From DASVDK01 sp036562265 [NCBI: Thermodesulfobacteriota bacterium] (GTDB taxonomy: Bacteria > DASVDK01), in contig DATCKS010000078.1 of NCBI GenBank assembly GCA_036562265.1, forward strand, positions 1-12,830: a stretch of 12,830 nt of DNA, written 5' to 3'. Below are positions 1 through 6,838 of the stretch, one piece after another. Positions within the stretch are counted from its first letter, which is position 1. The number at the start of each line of letters is the position of its first letter. Both the position numbers and the translations under genes were made by a program. The notes beneath the pieces are model-generated. The model saw only the letters and a list, made by a program, of their open reading frames with translations. It was not told where the DNA came from and made no database searches.

Positions 1-41
1 CCCCGGGACATGCGACCCCAACGACGCGGCGGCGACGCCCC

Positions 42-71
42 AAAATGAAAAAGCGGGCGAATAGCCCGCTT
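42..71 (-). terminator. Rho-independent terminator, minus strand
   Basis: On the minus strand, a perfect 8-bp stem (AAGCGGGC at 51-58 pairing with GCCCGCTT at 64-71) with a 5-base loop is followed by a T-rich run (TTTTTCATTTT). The plus-strand side has no T tract, so it works in one direction only. It lies about 165 bases beyond the rimI stop and only about 30 bases from the end of a candidate short transcript that starts near 98. It could end the ubiB-rimI transcript, end a short RNA, or attenuate a gene beyond the left edge. Confidence 0.75.
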
Positions 72-105
72 CCTGAATCACAGAAGGCGAAGCCTGTTAC
101 GGCAT

Positions 106-134
106 TTTATACCACGAGGCCCGCGACGAGGCAA
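106..134 (-). promoter_or_regulatory. Sigma-70-like promoter, minus strand
   Basis: On the minus strand, TTGCCT (129-134) and TATAAA (106-111) are separated by exactly 17 bases, a strong sigma-70 match in a very GC-rich background. The predicted start is near 98-99. The transcript would open with a small hairpin (80-97) and meet the terminator at 42-71. It therefore drives either an RNA of about 55 bases or an attenuated leader for a gene starting at or past the left edge; an ATG reads leftward from 11. Confidence 0.55.
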
Positions 135-236
135 GCGGGCCCGATGCGAACGGCGCCCCGGACGGGGGGCGGGGCCCCGGCCGCTCCCGGGGTGCCGGGG
201 GCTCGACCGGCTCGGCGCCACGCCGGACGGCGCCCG

Positions 237-764
237 TCAGCGCTTGGCGCGCGGCCCGCGCATGGCGCGGATGCGGCGCAGCACCTCGGACATGTCCGCC
301 CACATGACGAAGGCGTCCTCCCCGTTGTCGGAGTAGTAGCCCCGGCGGACGCCCGCCCTCACGAAGCCGAGGCTCTCGTAGAGGGTCTGGGCGCCGGCGT
401 TGCTGCGGCGCACCTCGAGGGTCGCCTTGGTGGCCCCCTTCGCCTCGAAGCTCGTGAGGACGTGCACCATGAGCGCCCGCCCGACGCCGCGGCGCCTGGC
501 GGCCGGGTCGACGGCGAGGTTGAGGATGTGGATCTCCCCCACCACGAGCCAGGCGACGACGTAGCCGGCGGCCCAGCGCCGCCCCTCGGCGCCGGGCAGG
601 TAGGCGACGTACCCCGTGGACCACTTGTTCTTCAGCTCCCGGTCGAAGATCTCCCGCGACCAGGGGTGGGAGAACGACCGGGCCTCGATGCGGATCACGT
701 CGGGCAGGTTCTCCCGCGTGAGCGGCACGATCTCGATGGATGCGGGCGTCGGTTCGGCGGCCAT
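237..764 (-). CDS. rimI: Ribosomal protein S18 alanine N-acetyltransferase-like GNAT enzyme
   Basis: This 175-residue protein is a GNAT acetyltransferase of the RimI type, which in characterised members transfers acetyl from acetyl-CoA to the N-terminal alanine of ribosomal protein S18 in the cytoplasm. Visible features: the early FSHPW segment (31-35) typical of RimI, the acetyl-CoA pyrophosphate loop RRGVGR (91-96), the LEVRRSN strand (116-122) and the YESLGF signature (129-134). Length is slightly above the usual 145-165, with about 10 extra residues at each end. The ATG at 764 has only a weak ribosome site. It follows ubiB by 40 bases on the same strand, so the two are probably cotranscribed. 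The usual partner tsaB is not beside it. The family is certain; the S18 substrate is inferred from similarity. Confidence 0.88.
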   Translation of the reverse strand: MAAEPTPASIEIVPLTRENLPDVIRIEARSFSHPWSREIFDRELKNKWSTGYVAYLPGAEGRRWAAGYVVAWLVVGEIHILNLAVDPAARRRGVGRALMVHVLTSFEAKGATKATLEVRRSNAGAQTLYESLGFVRAGVRRGYYSDNGEDAFVMWADMSEVLRRIRAMRGPRAKR

Positions 765-804
765 AGCGTCTCGGTCTCGTGGGGTCGGCCAGGCGGGGCG
801 CCCG

Positions 805-2478
805 TCAGCGCCGGTCCGTCAGGAGAATCCGGGCGACGAGGAACACCCCGAGGCCGGCCGCGAGGAGGAATCCCACCAGGGCGACGACCGGGTAGCCCCA
901 GAGCCGTACGCCTCCGGGCACCTGCATCACCAGCGCCGAGCCGACGATGAGCGCGCCGGTAATGATGCCGAAGGCGATCCGATTGGCGACGCGGTTGAGC
1001 GAGGCGACCGTCTCCTCGGCGTGCTCGATCCGGACGGCGAGCGCGACCTCGTCGCGGCCGACGCGGCGCAGGACGTCGCGCAGCAGACCCGGCATGTCGG
1101 CCACGTACTCGCGTCCCTCGAGGAGCGCCGCGTAGGGGCTGCGACCGAGCCCGTCGTGGAGCAGGCGGTGCCGGATCATCTCGCCGGCGTACGCCTTGAC
1201 CGTCGCGGCCGGATCGAGTCCGGGATCGAGCCTGCGGCAGGCCCCTTCCAGGGAGAGGAACGCCTTGCCGACCATCGCCACCTCCACCGGCAGGCCGAGG
1301 CGATAGCGGTGCGTGACCCGCACGAGGTCGAGCAGCGCGCGCCCGACGTTGAGGTCGCGCACCGGGAGGTCGGCGAACCGGCCGGCGATGCCGGTCACCT
1401 CCCGGGCGAAGCGGCGCTCGTTGAAGCCCGGGTACCGCTCGCCGATCTCCACGCAGACCTCCGCGGCCAGGTCGCCGCGGCCGTCGGCCAGGTAGAGGAG
1501 CAGGCGCACCAGGTGCTCGCGCAGGCGGGCGCCGAGGCGGCCGACCATGCCGAAGTCGAGCAGCACGAGGCGAGCCTGGCCGCCCTCCCCCCACCAGAGG
1601 AGGAGGTTACCCGGGTGCGGGTCGCCGTGGAAGAGGCCGTCGACACACATCTGCTTGAGGTAGGCGCGAAGCAGCGTGTCGGCGAGGCCCTGCGTCGCCG
1701 CACCGGCCGGCAGGTCGGCCGTGAGCTTGACCCCGTCGGCCCACGTGGTGGTGAGGACCCGCCGCGTCGTGTAGCGGTCGACGACCTCGGGAACCACGAT
1801 GGCGTCGAAGTCGACGAGGTTCGCCGCGATCTGCCTGGCGTTGCGCGCCTCGAGCCGGTAGTCCAGCTCGTCGAGCACCGTGCGGGTCGCCTCGTCGGCC
1901 AGGCCGCGGATGTCGTGGAGGCGCGCCAGGCTCGAGTTGCGCTCGATCACGCGGGCGAGGTCGCGGAGGATGGCGAGGTCGCGGCGCACGACCGCCTCGA
2001 TGCCGGGCCGCTGAACCTTCACGGCCACCGCGCGGCCGTCGGCCAGCCGCGCGCGGTGGACCTGGCCGAGCGACGCGGACGCCACGGGCACGGGGTCGAA
2101 CTCCGTGAAGAGGTCGCCGATCGGGGCGCCGAGTTCCCGCTCGACGATGCCGACGGCCACCGCGCCGTCGAGCGGCGCCACCTCGTCCTGGAGTCCGGCC
2201 AGGGCGGCGATGTACTCGCTCGGCAAGAGATCGGCTCGCGTCGAGAGGAACTGACCGAGCTTCACGAAGGTCGGTCCCAGCTCCTCGAGCAGCCGGCGGA
2301 CGCGCTGCGGCCGTGCCGGCAACGCGTCGTCTGCGGCCGGCTCGGCCCGTGCGCCGCGGCGCAACCAGAAGCGGCGGCGCGAGAGGCCCAGCGTGTCGAC
2401 CAGGTCCTGGAACCCGTGCCGCGCAAGCCCGGTGATGATCGCCTTGTAGCGGAGGAAGTACCGCGGGTCGGCGAGCAT
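805..2478 (-). CDS. ubiB: ABC1/UbiB-family atypical kinase/ATPase
   Basis: This 557-residue protein belongs to the ABC1/ADCK/UbiB atypical kinase family, whose members support ubiquinone synthesis at the inner membrane and act as ATPases rather than ordinary protein kinases. Hallmarks, numbered from the ATG at 2478: the KxGQ motif KLGQ (73-76), the alanine-rich loop ASASLGQ (133-139) that replaces the glycine-rich loop, the ATP-binding lysine in VAVKV (154), the catalytic loop HGDPHPGN (284-291), and the metal-binding DFG (308-310). Two hydrophobic helices near the C-terminus (about 500-520 and 528-550) match the UbiB membrane anchor. A GTG at 2493 extends the frame by five residues, but it lies inside the promoter spacer, so ATG 2478 was chosen. 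No other quinone gene is in the window, so the exact substrate pathway is inferred. Confidence 0.92.
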   Translation of the reverse strand: MLADPRYFLRYKAIITGLARHGFQDLVDTLGLSRRRFWLRRGARAEPAADDALPARPQRVRRLLEELGPTFVKLGQFLSTRADLLPSEYIAALAGLQDEVAPLDGAVAVGIVERELGAPIGDLFTEFDPVPVASASLGQVHRARLADGRAVAVKVQRPGIEAVVRRDLAILRDLARVIERNSSLARLHDIRGLADEATRTVLDELDYRLEARNARQIAANLVDFDAIVVPEVVDRYTTRRVLTTTWADGVKLTADLPAGAATQGLADTLLRAYLKQMCVDGLFHGDPHPGNLLLWWGEGGQARLVLLDFGMVGRLGARLREHLVRLLLYLADGRGDLAAEVCVEIGERYPGFNERRFAREVTGIAGRFADLPVRDLNVGRALLDLVRVTHRYRLGLPVEVAMVGKAFLSLEGACRRLDPGLDPAATVKAYAGEMIRHRLLHDGLGRSPYAALLEGREYVADMPGLLRDVLRRVGRDEVALAVRIEHAEETVASLNRVANRIAFGIITGALIVGSALVMQVPGGVRLWGYPVVALVGFLLAAGLGVFLVARILLTDRR

Positions 2479-2484
2479 GCCGGT

Positions 2485-2513
2485 GTTATACACCCGGGCA
2501 CCCGCCCCGGCAA
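2485..2513 (-). promoter_or_regulatory. ubiB promoter placing the start of transcription at the ATG
   Basis: The minus strand reads TTGCCG (2508-2513), a 17-base spacer, then TATAAC (2485-2490). Seven bases beyond the -10 box is the A of the ubiB ATG (2478), so the predicted mRNA has no leader. No Shine-Dalgarno sequence precedes this ATG, which agrees with leaderless translation. Confidence 0.55.
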
Positions 2514-2527
2514 CGCGCCCCCGCGGT

Positions 2528-2553
2528 GCGGCTCGGGCCGACGCCCGAGCCGC
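2528..2553. repeat. Perfect 11-bp inverted repeat between lipoprotein gene and ubiB
   Basis: GCGGCTCGGGC (2528-2538) and its exact complement (2543-2553) flank a 4-base loop. It lies about 50 bases past the lipoprotein stop and just upstream of the ubiB promoter. There is no T tract on either side. It may stop or stabilise the lipoprotein transcript, or act as a protein-binding palindrome for ubiB. Confidence 0.6.
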
Positions 2554-2600
2554 GAACGACGCGCGGGTGTCGGGGGCCGCCTGAGCGGACCCCCTCGCCC

Positions 2601-2792
2601 CTACTGCGGACTCTGCGCGGGAGCCGCGCCGCCGCCGCTCGGCGCGCTGCCCGCGCCGCCGCCAGGTGTGGTGCCGGTCGACGAGCCGCCGCCGGCGGGA
2701 CTGCCGGTCTGACCCGTTCCGCCCTGCTCGCAGCCCGCCAGGACGAGGCCGGCCAGGGCCAGCGCGACGGCGCTCAGCTTGAGACTCTTCAT
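2601..2792 (-). CDS. Small Gly/Ser/Pro-rich lipoprotein
   Basis: This 63-residue protein has a classic lipoprotein signal: MKSLK, a hydrophobic stretch, and the lipobox LAGC, with the lipidated cysteine at residue 21. The mature part is only about 43 residues, almost all Gly, Ser, Thr, Pro, Ala and Gln, so it has no room for a folded domain and should be an extended, membrane-tethered peptide. The start is firm: ATG 2792 is preceded by a strong ribosome site (GGAAGGAG, 6 bases away). No family was recognised. It sits upstream of ubiB on the same strand, with a palindrome between them, so cotranscription is uncertain. Confidence 0.75.
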   Translation of the reverse strand: MKSLKLSAVALALAGLVLAGCEQGGTGQTGSPAGGGSSTGTTPGGGAGSAPSGGGAAPAQSPQ

Positions 2793-2831
2793 GCCAGCTC
2801 CTTCCCCCTTTGGCAGGGGTCTGCCGAGAAT

Positions 2832-2851
2832 CCGCGCCCTCCGGGGCGCGG
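2832..2851. repeat. 8-bp perfect hairpin in the lipoprotein 5' region
   Basis: CCGCGCCC (2832-2839) pairs with GGGCGCGG (2844-2851) around a 4-base loop. It is 39 bases upstream of the lipoprotein ATG and would fold in its leader RNA. No T tract follows. The rest of 2810-2993 shows no gene and no convincing promoter. Confidence 0.45.
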
Positions 2852-2993
2852 CCAGCAGTTGAGCAAGACGTATGCCGTCGCCTGGACGACCGCTGGGACC
2901 GGCATCACACCTGCGGCGTGGCGACGAAGCCTCGTCGCACCGTCGCCGAGGTCCGGCTCCGCGCCGCCCCGACGGCGAGGCCGACCCGGTCCG

Positions 2994-3431
2994 TCAACTG
3001 CGCGCGAAGGGTCGAGCGCTGGCGGGACGCCGCTGCGTGCGGGCGTAACGCGAGTAGAGGAAGCCGGTGACGAGCCCCCCGGCGAGGCCGAGCGCGAGGA
3101 CGCCCAGGAGGTCCCCGTGGGCGGTGCCGTGCCAGAGGAGGAGCGCCGCGAGGAGGCCGACGAGGAGGCCGACGGCGACGCCGCTCGCCGTCCCGGCGAT
3201 GCGCAGCGGCAGGCGGGAGAGGACGACGCCGATCACCACCGCCAGGAGCGGCGTGAGGACGAGGATCGCGACGAGCGGCGCCGCGACCCCGGTGAGCCCG
3301 ACCCGGGTGCCGGCGCGCGCGGCCGCGTCGAGGCCGCCCCCGGTGGCGAGGTCGAGTAGCGTTGCGAAGCCGGCCGTCACGGCGCCGCCGAGGACGCCGG
3401 TCCACAGCCCCATTCGAAGGTGTCGCATCAT
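2994..3431 (-). CDS. Four-helix integral membrane protein, unknown function
   Basis: The predicted product is about 145 residues with four hydrophobic segments (about residues 8-28, 46-68, 77-99 and 105-125) and a basic C-terminal tail rich in Arg, Ser and Ala. It was not assigned to a family; helices rich in Gly, Ala, Leu and Val suggest a compact inner-membrane protein. The frame stays open to a GTG at 3581, but that 50-residue extension is hydrophilic, low-complexity and crosses the kinase promoter. The ATG pair at 3431/3428 or ATG 3413 is therefore more likely; none has a clear ribosome site. It is divergent from the sensor kinase and shares its upstream region, so it may be coregulated with it. 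Confidence 0.6.
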   Translation of the reverse strand: MMRHLRMGLWTGVLGGAVTAGFATLLDLATGGGLDAAARAGTRVGLTGVAAPLVAILVLTPLLAVVIGVVLSRLPLRIAGTASGVAVGLLVGLLAALLLWHGTAHGDLLGVLALGLAGGLVTGFLYSRYARTQRRPASARPFARS

Positions 3432-3460
3432 CGTCGTGTCGACCGACGGCGACCCGCCCT

Positions 3461-3478
3461 GCCGGCCTTCCGGCCGGC
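3461..3478. repeat. Palindrome in the divergent promoter region
   Basis: GCCGGCC (3461-3467) and GGCCGGC (3472-3478) form a perfect 7-bp inverted repeat around TTCC. It lies between the divergent membrane-protein and kinase genes, about 35 bases upstream of the kinase -35 box. It could be an operator or a GC-rich chance palindrome. Confidence 0.3.
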
Positions 3479-3512
3479 CGCGGCGCGAGTCGTCCTGCGT
3501 GCGCGCGTCGCC

Positions 3513-3541
3513 TTGCGTTCGGGTGTCACTTCCGATAGCAT
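3513..3541 (+). promoter_or_regulatory. Promoter of the sensor kinase gene
   Basis: TTGCGT (3513-3518), a 17-base spacer, and TAGCAT (3536-3541) give a good sigma-70-like promoter with a predicted start near 3548. That start is 24 bases before the proposed ATC initiation codon at 3572 and upstream of the Shine-Dalgarno site at 3561. Confidence 0.5.
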
Positions 3542-3560
3542 TCGCGCGTACCCCGGCCTC

Positions 3561-3566
3561 GGAGCG
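3561..3566 (+). promoter_or_regulatory. Shine-Dalgarno site that decides the kinase start
   Basis: GGAGCG lies 5 to 7 bases before the ATC at 3572, the best spacing for initiation. No ATG, GTG or TTG occurs in the kinase frame between the in-frame stop at 3536 and the GTG at 3851, so this site is the main evidence for a non-standard start. Confidence 0.45.
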
Positions 3567-3571
3567 ACGCC

Positions 3572-6500
3572 ATCCTAGCACGCGTCCGGACGCGACGGCG
3601 TACGATCAGCCGCACGCTCGCGGCGGCCGTCCTGGTCCTCTTCGTTCCGCTCCTCGTCGCCCAGGTTCTCGCGACCTGGAGGATCGCATCGCTGCGGGAT
3701 GCGGACACGCGTGACGACGCCCGCAACGCCGCCATCGCCTTCGCGGCGTCGACCGACGCGGCGATCCTCGAGCTGGTCGCCGCGCAGGAGACCGCCGCCA
3801 TCGCGCTCCTCTCGGCCCACGCGGCCGACCCCGGCGCGCTGCTCGAGGCGGTGCGGCGGCCGCAACCGGCGCTCGTGGCGCTCGCCTGGTACGGCGCCGG
3901 CAGCGCGCCGCTCGCGCTGTCGCCCGCCGACACGCCGCTCACCGGCTGGCCTGCGCCCCGAGCACCCACCGGTCGCTTCGCGCTCGTCTCCGGGCCCTTC
4001 GTTCAGGGGGCGCCGCAGACCTTCTTCCTGATGGTGCCGGTTCGGGGTGCGGGCGGGCGCGTCGAGGGCGTCCTCGTGGGACAGGTCCTCGCCAACGCGT
4101 TCGCCAGCCGCATCCCCATGCCCCGGATCGAGCGGGGTCGGCCGGTCCTCCTCGACGCGGGCGGTCGGGTGCTCTTCGCCGCCGGCGCGCCCGACCTTCC
4201 GATCGAGGCCCGCGACTGGTCGCAACTGCCGGGCGTCGCCCAGGCGCGCCGCGGAGAGCCGATCGCGGTGGCGCGGATCGACGTGCCGGGCGAGCCGGCG
4301 CCGGCCCTCGCCGGCTTCGCCCCCGTCGGCGGCACCGGATGGGTTGCCGGCGTCACGCGCCCCCGCGCCGAGGCGCTGGCCGCGGGGCGCGCCGGGCTTA
4401 CGGCGCCGATCGTCGTCTCGGCAACGGCGCTCCTCGTCGGCCTCGCGGGCGCCTTCCTCTTCGCGCGGCGTCTCGCCCGTCCCGTCGAGCGGCTGGCGGC
4501 GGCCGCACGAAGCGGCGGAGAGGCGTCGTCCGCCGTGCCGCCCGACGCCCCGGAGGAGTACGTGCACCTCGCCCGCGCGGTCGCCGCGACGGTGCGCGAG
4601 GCACGCCGGCGCACGGCCGAGACGGAACTGATCCGGCGCCATCTGCAGGCGCTGCTGGCCGCCCTGGCCGATCCGGCCGTGATCACCGACGCCGAGGGCC
4701 GTCTCGCCGTGGCCAACCCGGCCGCCGAGCAGATCCTCGGCCACGCCGCCGACGGCGGCGTGGCGCCCTACCCGGTCCTGGACCTCGCCGGGCGCCCCCT
4801 GGCCGCCGACGACCTGCCGGCGGCGCAGGCGGCGGCGACGGGCCGCCGGGTTTCCATGGTCCTCCAGGTTGGTCCGCCGGGCGGCGACCGCCGCGTCCTC
4901 TCGGCCGACGCCACCCCGGTGGTGGACGACACCGGCCGGCTCTCGGGGGTCGTCACCGTCTACCGCGACCTCACGGAGCGCCGCGAGACCGAGCGGCGCC
5001 TCGGCGAGGTGAGCGCGGAACTGCGCTCGCGCACCGAACTCGTCGAGGCGCTCTTCGCCCGGCTGCCGGCCGCGCTGGCGCTGGTCCAGGGTCCCGACCT
5101 GCGCCTGCGCGCGGCCAACAGCCGCTTCTTCCAGCTTGCCGGCGTGACCGAGGGGCCGCTGGCCGGCCGCAAGCTGGCCGACTTCTTCCCCGCGGCGGTG
5201 GCCGCCCAGGTGGCCGGCTGGATCGCCGCCGTGCGGGAGACCGGCACGGCCGGCCGCGGCGTCGACGTGCGCATCGACGGCGCCCGGCGCGACGCCGCCT
5301 ACTGGACCTACGCGGCGGTGCCGCTCAAGGACGGGACGCGCGACACCGTCCTCCTCGCCATCACCGATACGAGCGAGGACGTCGCCGCTCGCGTCAAGGC
5401 CCAGCGCGCCATCGACCGCGTCGAGCAGAAGGGGGCCGAACTCGACGCGGTCCTCAAGACGCTCGCCGACGGCGTGGTGCTCCTCGACGACACCGGCCGC
5501 ATCGCGGCGATGAACCGCGCCGCCGAGCAGATCCTCGGCCGCCCGTCGGAGAAGGGGGTGCGCCCCCGCCTCGAGGACTACCCGCGCCTGTCGCGCCTCT
5601 TCGATCCCGCGGGCGGCGGCGTCATCCCGCCGGACGCCCTCCCCTGGCGCCTCGCCCTGGCGGGCGAGCCGGTCGACCGGCGGGAGGCGTACCTCGTCAC
5701 CGAGGCGCTCGAGAAGCGCTTCCTCGCGCTCTCGGCCGCGCCGCTCAGGACGCGCCGCGGGCGGCTCATCGGCGCGGCGGTGAGCTTCCGCGACATCACG
5801 CGGGAGAAGGAGGTCGAGTCCTTCAAGCTGCAGTTCATCGCCCGCGCCGCCCACGAACTGCGCACGCCGCTCACCACCATCAAGGGGAACCTCCTGCTCG
5901 CGCTCAAGGGGCGGTTCGGCGCCCTCGCCCCGGCCCAGCAGGAGGCGCTCCGCGTGGCGACGCGCAGCGTCGACTCGATGGTCTCCCTGATCGACGACCT
6001 CCTCGACCTGACCCGCTTCGAGACCGGCCGGCTCAGGCTCTTCGGCGAGGAGGTCGCCCTCGAGTCGATCGTCGACCGCGCCCTCGCACAGCCGCGGCTC
6101 CTCGCCGCGGCCAAGGGCGTCTCCGTGGAGATCCACCCCTCGGTGGCCGGCATCGTCGGCTACTGGGACGCGGCGAAGGTCGAGCAGGTCCTCGCCAACG
6201 TCTTCTCCAACGCGGTCAAGTTCACCCCCTCCGGAGGGCGCGTGGAGATCCGCGCCTACCCCGAGGCGCACCTCGTCACGCTCGCGGTCAAGGACACCGG
6301 CATCGGGATCCCCCGCGACAAGCTCGCGCTGGTCTTCCAGCCCTTCGTCTCGCTCCACCGGCAGGACCAGAAGGCGCCGCGGCAGCGGGGCACCGGCCTC
6401 GGCCTGTCGATCGCGCAGAGCATCGTCGAGGCCCACGGCGGCCGGATGTGGGCCGAGAGCGAGGGGCTCGGCCGGGGCACGACCATCTACCTCACGCTGC

Positions 6501-6838
6501 CGCTCGATCACCGGCGGGCCGAGCGGGTGCGGCTCGACCGGCCGGCGCGCGTCCTGGCCGGCAGCACCCCGATCGAGCCCTCGACGGTCGCCGACCTCTC
6601 GGCCGACGGTGCGGCCATCGTGGCGCCGAACGACCTCCTCTCGGCGCGCGAACTGACCGTGGAGATCGAGATGCCGGGCGGCGCGGTTCGGGCGGTCGGG
6701 GAGGTCGTCCGGGTCGAGCCGGTCGAGGGGAGCACCCGCTGCAAGGCCGGCATCCGCTTCCGGGAGATGCCCGACGCGGCGCGGGCCGTGATCGTCGACT
6801 GGGTCAGGCGGATGCGCAGCGAGCGCGCGGCCGGCTAG
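3572..6838 (+). CDS. Membrane sensor histidine kinase with three PAS domains and a C-terminal PilZ domain
   Basis: This protein of about 1088 residues autophosphorylates a histidine and should pass phosphate to an unlinked response regulator. Order: TM1 (16-36), periplasmic Cache-like sensor (37-276), TM2 (279-298), HAMP (299-350), PAS1 (355-473), PAS2 (488-606), PAS3 (623-745), HisKA with AAHELRTPL and phospho-acceptor His761, HATPase with N box (Asn876, Asn880), DTGIGIP (from 908) and GTGLGLS (from 940), then PilZ (978-1085). PilZ has both c-di-GMP motifs intact: RxxxR (981-985) and DxSxxG (1008-1013). PAS1 and PAS3 look like duplicates. The first standard start, GTG 3851, would remove TM1 and part of the sensor, so ATC 3572 is used here because a ribosome site and promoter sit just upstream. 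No receiver domain or response regulator gene is in the window. Kinase identity is secure; the exact start is not. Confidence 0.9.
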   Translation: MLARVRTRRRTISRTLAAAVLVLFVPLLVAQVLATWRIASLRDADTRDDARNAAIAFAASTDAAILELVAAQETAAIALLSAHAADPGALLEAVRRPQPALVALAWYGAGSAPLALSPADTPLTGWPAPRAPTGRFALVSGPFVQGAPQTFFLMVPVRGAGGRVEGVLVGQVLANAFASRIPMPRIERGRPVLLDAGGRVLFAAGAPDLPIEARDWSQLPGVAQARRGEPIAVARIDVPGEPAPALAGFAPVGGTGWVAGVTRPRAEALAAGRAGLTAPIVVSATALLVGLAGAFLFARRLARPVERLAAAARSGGEASSAVPPDAPEEYVHLARAVAATVREARRRTAETELIRRHLQALLAALADPAVITDAEGRLAVANPAAEQILGHAADGGVAPYPVLDLAGRPLAADDLPAAQAAATGRRVSMVLQVGPPGGDRRVLSADATPVVDDTGRLSGVVTVYRDLTERRETERRLGEVSAELRSRTELVEALFARLPAALALVQGPDLRLRAANSRFFQLAGVTEGPLAGRKLADFFPAAVAAQVAGWIAAVRETGTAGRGVDVRIDGARRDAAYWTYAAVPLKDGTRDTVLLAITDTSEDVAARVKAQRAIDRVEQKGAELDAVLKTLADGVVLLDDTGRIAAMNRAAEQILGRPSEKGVRPRLEDYPRLSRLFDPAGGGVIPPDALPWRLALAGEPVDRREAYLVTEALEKRFLALSAAPLRTRRGRLIGAAVSFRDITREKEVESFKLQFIARAAHELRTPLTTIKGNLLLALKGRFGALAPAQQEALRVATRSVDSMVSLIDDLLDLTRFETGRLRLFGEEVALESIVDRALAQPRLLAAAKGVSVEIHPSVAGIVGYWDAAKVEQVLANVFSNAVKFTPSGGRVEIRAYPEAHLVTLAVKDTGIGIPRDKLALVFQPFVSLHRQDQKAPRQRGTGLGLSIAQSIVEAHGGRMWAESEGLGRGTTIYLTLPLDHRRAERVRLDRPARVLAGSTPIEPSTVADLSADGAAIVAPNDLLSARELTVEIEMPGGAVRAVGEVVRVEPVEGSTRCKAGIRFREMPDAARAVIVDWVRRMRSERAAG

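Noticed and set aside
1-11. Partial gene starting at ATG 11 on the minus strand
   Set aside because: Only 11 bases are in the window, too few to support a gene; kept as part of the left-edge finding.
616-2712. 698-residue plus-strand open frame opposite ubiB
   Set aside because: Antisense to ubiB and rimI, which have full family motifs; the composition (Glu, Arg, Asp, Ala, His) is that of a GC-rich shadow.
3575-6511. 978-residue open frame on the minus strand across the kinase gene
   Set aside because: It is the shadow of the plus-strand kinase in very GC-rich DNA: Arg/Glu/Gly/Asp-rich, no domain or ribosome site, while the other strand has a complete set of kinase motifs.
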